Source of the DNA: an uncultured Prevotellaceae bacterium
GTDB taxonomy: Bacteria; Bacteroidota; Bacteroidia; Bacteroidales; Bacteroidaceae
Direction: 5' to 3'
Assembly: GCA_900320565.1 (NCBI GenBank)
Contig: ONSR01000015.1
Coordinates: 1-36,625 of the forward strand
DNA length: 36,625 nt
The stretch's first letter is position 1. The number at the start of each line of letters is the position of its first letter. The notes under the pieces were generated by a model. It saw nothing but the letters and a program-made list of their open reading frames with translations, ran no database searches and was not told the DNA's origin. A program made the position numbers and the translations under genes. Positions 15,512-21,770 of the stretch are shown one piece after another.

Positions 15512-17716
15512 GTGAAGAATAGAGGTATCATATTCATAGTCTTGTGCCTTTGCGTTTGTGCCTCACACGCAGCACAGAAGGTCAAGGTGGCTTGTGTGGG
15601 CAATAGCGTGACCTACGGCTACGGCCTGCAAGACCGCGAGCACGATTCCTACCCGGTTCGCTTGCAGCAGATGCTGGGCGAGGGCTACGAGGTGGGCAAC
15701 TTCGGACATTCTGGTGCTACCTTATTATATAAGGGACATCGCCCATACATCGGCCTGCCGGAGTTCCATCAGGCACTCGACTTCAAACCCGATTGGGTGG
15801 TCATCCATCTTGGGCTGAACGACACAGACCCGCGCAACTGGCCCGACTGGAAGGAGGAGTTCATCCCGAACTATCGCGCCCTGATTGATTCCTTCCGCTT
15901 GGTGAACCCCGAGGCCCGCATCCTCGTCTGCAAGATGACGCCCATCTTCGACCGTCACCCACGCTTCCAGAGCGGCACGCGCGACTGGCACGCTCAGGTC
16001 CAGGAGGCTATCGAACGAGTTGCACAAGGCTCCGGAGCACAGCTCATTGACCTCTTCACGCCCCTACACTCGCGTCCCGACCTCTTCCCCGATGCCTTGC
16101 ATCCCAATCCCGAAGGCGCAAACATTCTGGCAAAGACCGTCTATTCAGCCCTCACGGGCGACTACGGCGGCCTGCATTTGCCGCCGGTCTATTCCAGCGG
16201 AATGGTCTTACCGCGCAACGAACCCATTTGGATTGAAGGACGTTCCGATGCCCGTCGCAACATCAAGGCGACCTTAACCCGCGACGGAAAGGTGGTACAC
16301 GAGAGCAACAACTTCTCGAATGCCAGCGGCTTGTGGACCATTCAATTGCCCGACATGAAGGCAGGCGGTCCCTATAAGCTTACGTTCACGGCCACGCCGC
16401 TGAACCCCGACCACTACCACTTCTACTATCCCGAGAAGTATCCCTATCTGCTCAAGAACCTGACGAAAGCCAAGCCGCAGACGCTCACGATAGACAGCCT
16501 CTACTTTGGCGACATTTGGCTTGCCAGCGGACAGTCGAACATGGAGCTGCGCGTGGACCAATGCAACACGCTCGACGAGGACCTTGCCGACGCCAAGCGC
16601 CTCACCAACCTACATATATATAATATGCCCGCGCGTGCAAGGACGGATGCCGTGGAGTGGGACGACAGCGTGCTTGCCTTCACGAACCAGCTCCGCCACA
16701 TGGACTTCCAGGGATGGAAGACGGCTTCGCCCGAATCGGTTCGGAGCTTCTCTGCCGTCGCCTTCAACTTCGGACGTGTCCTTTGCGACAGCCTGCCCGA
16801 CGTGCCCATCGGCATCATCTGTAACGCCGTTGGAGGCTCTACGACGGAGTCTTGGATTGACCGCTCTACGCTCGAATGGGAGTTCCCCAACATCCTGCGC
16901 GACTGGCGGAACGGCGACTTCGGACAGGCTTGGGCACGCGGCCGCATGACGCAGAACATCGCCCACGCCCTCAACAAGGAGTCGGCTGCATACAATCCCC
17001 TTCAGCGCCATCCCTACGAACCCGCTTACCTCTTCGAAGCAGCCATCGCGCCGCTCGGACATCTGCCCATCCGTGGCGTCATCTGGTACCAGGGAGAGAG
17101 TAATGCCCACAACATCGAGGCACACGAGCGGCTCTTCACGCTCCTTGAGCAATCGTGGCGTGGGTTCTTCGCCCAGCGATGGAGGAGCGAGTTCCACAAG
17201 AAGCATCCCCTGCCCTTCTACGTCGTCCAGCTCAGCAGCCTGCCGCGACCTTCGTGGCCTGCCTTCCGCGACAGCCAGCGCCGTCTGGCTTCCGAGCTGC
17301 CATATACTGCGCTCGTGGTCACAAGCGACCTTGGCGACCCCAACGACGTTCACTACCGCACAAAGCGTCCTGTAGGCGAGCGCCTGGCCCTGCTTGCGTT
17401 GAAACACACTTACGGCCATGAGTTGGAGAGCGAAGGCCCGACGCTTCGTTCTGCTGTCCGAGGAAAGGACAACAACATCTGCCTGCGTTTCGACCATGCA
17501 GACGGCCTCAGTTGCACGCGAGGCTTCGAGATTGCCGCCTACGATGGCATGTTCCATCCTGCCGACATCAAGATTGAAGGCGACAAGATACTCCTCTCCT
17601 CGCCTGCCGTCAAGAATCCGACGCTCGTCCGCTACGGCTGGAGCGGCTTCACAGATGCCGACCTCCGCAACAAACAGGGCCTTCCTGCCTCGACCTTCTA
17701 CACTAAGGTAAGGTAA
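15512..17716 (+). CDS. Two-domain sialate O-acetylesterase (SGNH hydrolase plus SIAE-type domain)
   Basis: A 734-residue exported protein (signal MKNRGIIFIVLCLCVCASHA). The GTG at 15512 directly follows the nanA stop codon, so translation is coupled. Domain 1 (about 23-215) is an SGNH/GDSL esterase: Ser32 in GNSVTYG, G in GHSGATLL, Asn103 in GLND, Asp194 and His197 in DALHPN. Domain 2 (about 225-730) is a sialate 9-O-acetylesterase type: GDIWLASGQSNME with Ser342, GVIWYQGESN, and DPNDVHYRTKRPVGERLA with His614. It would strip O-acetyl groups from sialic acids in the periplasm so the lyase or sialidase can act. Both domains keep catalytic residues; two esterases in one chain may cover different acetyl positions (inference). 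Confidence 0.9.
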   Translation: MKNRGIIFIVLCLCVCASHAAQKVKVACVGNSVTYGYGLQDREHDSYPVRLQQMLGEGYEVGNFGHSGATLLYKGHRPYIGLPEFHQALDFKPDWVVIHLGLNDTDPRNWPDWKEEFIPNYRALIDSFRLVNPEARILVCKMTPIFDRHPRFQSGTRDWHAQVQEAIERVAQGSGAQLIDLFTPLHSRPDLFPDALHPNPEGANILAKTVYSALTGDYGGLHLPPVYSSGMVLPRNEPIWIEGRSDARRNIKATLTRDGKVVHESNNFSNASGLWTIQLPDMKAGGPYKLTFTATPLNPDHYHFYYPEKYPYLLKNLTKAKPQTLTIDSLYFGDIWLASGQSNMELRVDQCNTLDEDLADAKRLTNLHIYNMPARARTDAVEWDDSVLAFTNQLRHMDFQGWKTASPESVRSFSAVAFNFGRVLCDSLPDVPIGIICNAVGGSTTESWIDRSTLEWEFPNILRDWRNGDFGQAWARGRMTQNIAHALNKESAAYNPLQRHPYEPAYLFEAAIAPLGHLPIRGVIWYQGESNAHNIEAHERLFTLLEQSWRGFFAQRWRSEFHKKHPLPFYVVQLSSLPRPSWPAFRDSQRRLASELPYTALVVTSDLGDPNDVHYRTKRPVGERLALLALKHTYGHELESEGPTLRSAVRGKDNNICLRFDHADGLSCTRGFEIAAYDGMFHPADIKIEGDKILLSSPAVKNPTLVRYGWSGFTDADLRNKQGLPASTFYTKVR

Positions 17717-17738
17717 TCAGCAGTAAACTATCCACGCG

Positions 17739-17803
17739 TAGTTGGCAAACTTCACATGCTTAGTTGGCAAACTATCCACGTGATGTTTGCCAACTATTTG
17801 TTT
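17739..17803 (+). terminator. Repeated TAGTTGGCAAAC hairpin after the nan genes
   Basis: TAGTTGGCAAAC occurs at 17739-17750 and 17761-17772, and its exact inverse GTTTGCCAACTA at 17785-17796 is followed by TTTGTTT. Either direct copy can pair with the inverse over 12 bp, giving a terminator with two alternative stems. CTATCCACG also occurs twice (about 17728 and 17772). Confidence 0.6.
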
Positions 17804-17910
17804 ATGCTTCGTCGGGCATTGACGCGCTTATTTCTATTAATAAAGGTTAAATTCCTGCTGATTCCCTCATCTTTTGGGCATTCTTCTCTGCTACTTTCTC
17901 TATTTCCCCA

Positions 17911-17918
17911 TAATTTTG
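17911..17918 (+). promoter_or_regulatory. Promoter -7 element for blaI-like gene
   Basis: TAATTTTG matches TAnnTTTG and lies 22 bp before the ATG at 17940. No clear -33 element is present, as expected of a weak or regulated promoter. BlaI-type repressors usually bind their own promoter, but no clear TACA/TGTA dyad was seen. Confidence 0.55.
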
Positions 17919-17939
17919 CGGCAGAAAACAAGCAAAAAG

Positions 17940-18344
17940 ATGAAAACGAACAACAGACGAGAGGCTATCCTCAGCAAGACGGAGTACGACATCATGTCCA
18001 TCATCTGGGACATCAACCGCTCCGTCTCTGCCCGTGAGATTTACGAACAGCTCGACCCGAAGCCTGCCTACACGACACTCGCCACAGAGATGCGGATGCT
18101 CTACGAGAAGGGCTTTGTCGATTATTTCAAGAAGGACGGCGAGGGCAAGACGCACTACTACATCGCCAAGATTGGCAAGGGCGAGTACGTTCGCAAGGCC
18201 ATGCACGACGTGAAGAAAACCTTCTTCGGCGGCAACCTGCGCTCCATGCTTAGCTTCTTCATCCGCGAAGAGGAACTGTCCGAGGAGGAACTCATCAACT
18301 TCCTGCACGAACTGGAGGAACAACTTACAGTTCATAGTTCATAG
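17940..18344 (+). CDS. BlaI/MecI/CopY-family transcriptional repressor
   Basis: A 134-residue protein with the BlaI winged-helix domain: LSKTEYDIMSIIWDINRSVSAREIYEQL, then AYTTLATEMRMLYEKGFVDYFKKDG, and a C-terminal dimerisation helix (LRSMLSFFIREEELSEEELINFLHELEEQL). Family members repress their own operon and are cut by the partner M56 membrane protease when a signal is sensed. The ATG at 17940 follows AAGCAAAAAG; upstream in-frame residues are hydrophobic and do not belong. The last residues (TVHSS) and the stop codon are made from a heptamer tract (18329-18352). The M56 partner starts 71 bp downstream. The regulon is unknown, and beta-lactams are not the obvious signal here. Confidence 0.9.
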   Translation: MKTNNRREAILSKTEYDIMSIIWDINRSVSAREIYEQLDPKPAYTTLATEMRMLYEKGFVDYFKKDGEGKTHYYIAKIGKGEYVRKAMHDVKKTFFGGNLRSMLSFFIREEELSEEELINFLHELEEQLTVHSS

Positions 18345-18352
18345 TTCATAGT
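18329..18352. repeat. 7-bp-period tract (AGTTCAT)n at the end of the blaI-like gene
   Basis: AGTTCAT repeats three times and then degenerates to AGTTGAT. The stop codon TAG (18342-18344) is part of a repeat unit. Confidence 0.8.
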
Positions 18353-18375
18353 TGATTTACTTCGAGCTAAAGCAA

Positions 18376-18410
18376 ATTCTTCATTCTTCACTCTTCATTC
18401 TTCATTTTAT
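18376..18410. repeat. 7-bp-period tract (ATTCTTC)n before the M56 protease gene
   Basis: Units ATTCTTC, ATTCTTC, ACTCTTC, ATTCTTC, ATTTTAT run to 6 bp before the ATG at 18416. This tract takes the place of a normal ribosome-binding site. Confidence 0.8.
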
Positions 18411-18415
18411 TCACC

Positions 18416-20161
18416 ATGTCCGCATTCCTCATCTACGCCATCAAGTCGGCCATCCTGCTCATCTTGCTCTTCGTGCCGGGCATCTTCCTGATGTTCCGGG
18501 AGAAGATGTTCCGCTTCAACAGGATGACGCTACTCGCCATACTGATGCTGAGCCTTGTGCTGCCGCTCTGCAACTTCTCGGCTCTGTCGATGGACGACAT
18601 GCCCGCCGTCCAGGCCATCGAACAGGGCTTGAGCAGGGCCGGAGTACCTATAGCCTCACCCCCTACCCCTCTCCCGAGTGAGAGGGGAGATGTGGAGAGG
18701 CCATTCCCTTGGTTCTATGTCGTGAGCCTTCTCTATGCTATCGGCGTGATGACGATTCTCTGCATTCGGCTTAGGGAAGTGCTATCGATGGGACGCATCA
18801 TCCGTCGTGGAAGCATCTGGGCGAAGGAGGACGACGGCATCCGCATTTATTGTCATGCAGAGAACGTGGCTCCCTTCTGTTGGCTGCGAAGTATCGTCAT
18901 AAGCGAAGCCGACTACAAAGAGAACGGTCGAGAGATTATCCTTCACGAGAAGGCTCACATCCTCTACCGTCACTCCGCGGACATCCTTCTGCTCACGCTG
19001 GTCGAGGCCGTGCAATGGTGGAACCCTTTCGCCTATTTCTTGGGGATGTACCTTCGCGACGTGCACGAGTACGAAGCCGACGACTATGTCCTTCGTCATG
19101 GCATCTCCTGCCATGCCTATTCAGAATTAGTCATAAGGAAAGCTGTGGGCGCCAACAGCTACACCTTCGCTAATAATTTCAATCACAGTTTAACTAAAAA
19201 GCGAATCAGTATGATGCTAAAGACAAAACCCAAAGGGAGCCGACGCAGCCGCGTGCTTTACGTCCTCCCCATGATTGCATTGGCGCTGAGTGCCTTTGCC
19301 ACACCCGAGTTCCAAAAGGCAAGTAACCTCATCGAACAGACAGTCAAGCCTTCCTCATCAACCTTCTCGCTGCAAGGCAAAGTGTCCAATGCCCTCAATG
19401 TTGACCATTACCTAATTTATATATGGAACTACGACATGAATGAAATGCCGCAACTCGTGGATAGTGTCAAGGTAATGAAAGGAAAGTTTAAGTTCAGCAT
19501 CAATTTAGATCAACCCTATTCGGGCATGATCAAAACAGTAAAGAAGGACGGAACGACAGGACGGTTTTACCTTGAGTTCCTTTTTGTGCCAGGTGAAGAC
19601 TGCAAGATAGACGTCAAAGGTGAAGGCTTTAACGAGTTCACTCTTAGCGGCAGCAAGTTCTATCGTGACTGGCAAGCATTTGGCGACTTCTACCAAAAAG
19701 CAAGGGACAGGGCTATCGCACTAAGAGGCGCAGGTGATGAAGAATACATAGCATCTCTGGCCGACTACAATCGCAGACATAAAGGCGAGGAAGGTTCTCT
19801 CATGTACCAATGTATGTGGCTTGCAAACTCCAACATGAACTTCTCCATTTTCGACGACATACAAGGTGGTCGCTTCAAGCGTTACATCCAGCATCGCAAG
19901 ATTCAGTATGGCAAGGAGACTGTCATCGACATCCACATCGACAGCGAGGACAAGCTCTCGTGCGGCATCAACCATGCCAAGCCGGAGCCCATCAATCCCA
20001 AAGACCTAATGGAACTGCTCAGCAAGTATAGCGGAGAGTCGACTGTCATCAACTTTTCGTCTGATAAAGAGCTCGACAACATGGAACACGTTATAAGGGA
20101 AGCCTCACGAAAGAACAACTCGCTGAGGATAAACTACGAAGTCAAGCCTAAGAACAATTAA
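18416..20161 (+). CDS. BlaR1-like M56-family membrane metallopeptidase with DUF4369-like C-terminal domain
   Basis: A 581-residue protein. Hydrophobic helices at about 4-26, 37-55, 98-118 and 280-297, plus the zinc motif HEKAH (177-181) and downstream HEYEAD (Glu220) mark the BlaR1/MecR1 peptidase M56, which cleaves a BlaI-type repressor after a signal. The penicillin-binding domain of true BlaR1 is absent. Instead residues about 317-430 (FSLQGKVSNALNVDHYLIYI...GMIKTVKKDG...EFLFVPGEDCKIDVKGEG) resemble DUF4369, found at the N-terminus of Bacteroidota TlpA-like lipoproteins; the last 100 residues are unassigned. Residues about 79-95 (IASPPTPLPSERGDVER) come from a palindromic DNA element inserted in frame. 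The partner of the upstream blaI-like gene. Confidence 0.85.
   Translation: MSAFLIYAIKSAILLILLFVPGIFLMFREKMFRFNRMTLLAILMLSLVLPLCNFSALSMDDMPAVQAIEQGLSRAGVPIASPPTPLPSERGDVERPFPWFYVVSLLYAIGVMTILCIRLREVLSMGRIIRRGSIWAKEDDGIRIYCHAENVAPFCWLRSIVISEADYKENGREIILHEKAHILYRHSADILLLTLVEAVQWWNPFAYFLGMYLRDVHEYEADDYVLRHGISCHAYSELVIRKAVGANSYTFANNFNHSLTKKRISMMLKTKPKGSRRSRVLYVLPMIALALSAFATPEFQKASNLIEQTVKPSSSTFSLQGKVSNALNVDHYLIYIWNYDMNEMPQLVDSVKVMKGKFKFSINLDQPYSGMIKTVKKDGTTGRFYLEFLFVPGEDCKIDVKGEGFNEFTLSGSKFYRDWQAFGDFYQKARDRAIALRGAGDEEYIASLADYNRRHKGEEGSLMYQCMWLANSNMNFSIFDDIQGGRFKRYIQHRKIQYGKETVIDIHIDSEDKLSCGINHAKPEPINPKDLMELLSKYSGESTVINFSSDKELDNMEHVIREASRKNNSLRINYEVKPKNN
18653..18700. repeat. Palindromic GC-rich element in frame inside the M56 gene
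   Basis: CCCCTCTC (18666-18673) and GAGAGGGG (18680-18687) form a perfect 8-bp stem with loop CCGAGT, inside a C-rich then G-rich stretch. It is translated as IASPPTPLPSERGDVER, which has no counterpart expected in the protein family. Similar elements occur at 22318-22348, 22420-22460 and, between genes, 33293-33327. Confidence 0.65.
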
Positions 20162-20166
20162 CGACC

Positions 20167-20251
20167 TTTAACCACGAATTACACGAATTGCACGAATTGG
20201 CTACGCCCTCAATAGGCTTAAAGAGTGTAATTCGTGCAATTCGTGGTTAAA
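20167..20251. terminator. Long imperfect inverted repeat between convergent genes
   Basis: Arms 20167-20193 (TTTAACCACGAATTACACG...) and 20225-20251 (...TTCGTGGTTAAA) pair over 27 bp with two mismatches. Each arm contains ACGAATT repeats at 9-bp spacing. It lies between the M56 gene and the oxidoreductase gene and may end both; the sequence also has the look of a dispersed Bacteroidota repeat. Confidence 0.6.
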
Positions 20252-20299
20252 TTATAATCCGTTCAATCCGTTGTTTAACTAAATAACGTGCCTGTCGTT

Positions 20300-21631
20300 T
20301 CAGACGTCGAGCGTGTAGCCTTCTCTGTATTCGTAGTGCAGCAGTTTGGTGGCTTCTGGGTCGTCCATGAACTTCTGCACGATGGGGTTCCAGCGGACGG
20401 GTCGGCCGAGCTGGATGGCGATATTGCCGAGGTTGCAGACGGTACAGCTGGTGTGACCGGTCTCGACGGGGCAGTTGGGGTCAACATGAGCCTTGACGGC
20501 ATCTATCCAGATGCGTCTGTGAGCCGATTGCGACTCGTAGGCGCCTTTTTCCACGCCGAGGTCCATCTTCTCGAACTTCTTGTCGGAAGCACGGAACGAG
20601 CCGCGGCAAACCTTCAGCCAGCCGTTCTCTCCATAGATCTGCAGGCCTTGCTCGCCGCCGTTATAGGGTTCCTCGGTGATGATGACGCCATTGTCGTATT
20701 CGAAGGTCAACTGCTCGTAGCGTCCGTAGCCAGCAGGAGCTATCTTCACGGGGCCGCCGTTTCCGTCCTTGCCGATGCTCCATTGGGCGATGTCGAACAT
20801 GTGAGCGCCCCAGTCGGTCATCAAGCCGCCACCCGTCTCTTTGTACCAACGCCAAGCGCCCCAGAAGGTCTCGTTGTGCTCCGCGTCGATGAAGGGGTCG
20901 AGCTCCTGATTGTACCAGATGAAAGTAGGTAGCGGACCGAGCCACTTGTCCCAATTCAGACCGGCTGGCACGTCCTGCTTCGGCAGGTTGTAGGGCACAG
21001 GAGCCGCACTCTTAGGGTTCGTCGCAGTACGTCCACAATGGACTTTTATCTTATCTATCTTGCCAAGGATGCCCTCACGGCAAAGCGTGGCAGCATGGAT
21101 GAACTCGCCGCTGCTTCGCTGCTGACTGCCCACCTGCAGGATGCGCCCATACTTGCGGACGGCCTTCACGAGTTGCTGTCCCTCGAAGATGGTGAGCGTG
21201 AGCGGCTTCTCGAGATAGACATCCTTGCCTGCCTTGCAAGCGGCGATGGCGATGATGGCGTGCTGGTGGTCGGGCGTAGCGATAACCACAGCGTCGATGT
21301 CATTTCGAGCCAGCAAGTCCTGGTAGTCCTCATAGACATCCACCTTCACCTTCTTCTCGCCCTTCGACCCGTAGTACTCCTTCACACGACGCTCGAAGCG
21401 ATTGCGCTTGACGTCATAGACATCGCAGCCAGCCAGCACACGCACGTCGTCGAACGCCATGAAGGTGCTCAGCAGATACATCGCCTGCTGCCCAAGCCCG
21501 ATGAAACCCAGATTGACTTTCCCGTTGGCAGACTTCGCAGGAGCCACCATCTTAGCCTGTACAAAACTTACGGGCGCCGCCATAGCCACAGCACCCAAAG
21601 CACTTGCTCGCAGAAAACTTCTTCTTTCCAT
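20300..21631 (-). CDS. Gfo/Idh/MocA-family oxidoreductase with Tat-type signal
   Basis: A 443-residue protein. The N-terminus MERRSFLRASALGAVAMAAPVSFVQA resembles a twin-arginine signal, so export with a bound cofactor is likely. NAD(P) is bound by the Rossmann loop GFIGLGQQA (42-50); EKPLT (141-145) is the family's catalytic motif, and GGGLMTDWGAHMFDIAQW is the C-domain substrate motif. Exported members include GH109-like and inositol- or sugar-oxidising enzymes; the substrate cannot be told. It is divergent from the mutarotase-transporter gene and the two promoters lie about 45 bp apart, which suggests co-regulation with sialic acid use (inference). The stop lies close to the long inverted repeat at 20167-20251. 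Confidence 0.87.
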   Translation of the reverse strand: MERRSFLRASALGAVAMAAPVSFVQAKMVAPAKSANGKVNLGFIGLGQQAMYLLSTFMAFDDVRVLAGCDVYDVKRNRFERRVKEYYGSKGEKKVKVDVYEDYQDLLARNDIDAVVIATPDHQHAIIAIAACKAGKDVYLEKPLTLTIFEGQQLVKAVRKYGRILQVGSQQRSSGEFIHAATLCREGILGKIDKIKVHCGRTATNPKSAAPVPYNLPKQDVPAGLNWDKWLGPLPTFIWYNQELDPFIDAEHNETFWGAWRWYKETGGGLMTDWGAHMFDIAQWSIGKDGNGGPVKIAPAGYGRYEQLTFEYDNGVIITEEPYNGGEQGLQIYGENGWLKVCRGSFRASDKKFEKMDLGVEKGAYESQSAHRRIWIDAVKAHVDPNCPVETGHTSCTVCNLGNIAIQLGRPVRWNPIVQKFMDDPEATKLLHYEYREGYTLDV

Positions 21632-21658
21632 AGTATTACATTTTATGTTTTTCCTTGG

Positions 21659-21667
21659 GCAAAGTTA
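21659..21667 (-). promoter_or_regulatory. Promoter -7 element of the oxidoreductase gene
   Basis: The - strand reads TAACTTTGC, an exact TAnnTTTG match, 28 bp before the ATG at 21631. Its -33 region falls in the heptamer tract shared with the divergent promoter. Confidence 0.65.
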
Positions 21668-21673
21668 TTAAAA

Positions 21674-21701
21674 ATTCTTCATTCTTCATTCTTCATTCTT
21701 C
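21674..21701. repeat. Four exact heptamers (ATTCTTC)4 between divergent promoters
   Basis: Exact ATTCTTC units at 21674, 21681, 21688 and 21695, followed by ATTTTTT. The tract occupies the -33 region of both flanking promoters. Confidence 0.9.
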
Positions 21702-21710
21702 ATTTTTTTG

Positions 21711-21719
21711 TATCTTTGC
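21711..21719 (+). promoter_or_regulatory. Promoter -7 element for the mutarotase-transporter operon
   Basis: TATCTTTGC is an exact TAnnTTTG match, 52 bp before the ATG at 21771. The sequence at -33 distance is inside the (ATTCTTC)4 tract, so its position or face would shift if the tract changed length. Confidence 0.7.
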
Positions 21720-21770
21720 AGACACATTCTCGCTTTTCATACAAGCTTGAAACTGAAACATGACAATTCC

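Noticed and set aside
16610-17557. 315-codon - strand frame opposite the O-acetylesterase
   Set aside because: Shadow of the SIAE-type domain in GC-richer DNA, with no independent support.
18416-20161. Beta-lactam resistance sensor
   Set aside because: The BlaI/M56 parts fit, but the penicillin-binding sensor domain and any beta-lactamase gene are absent.
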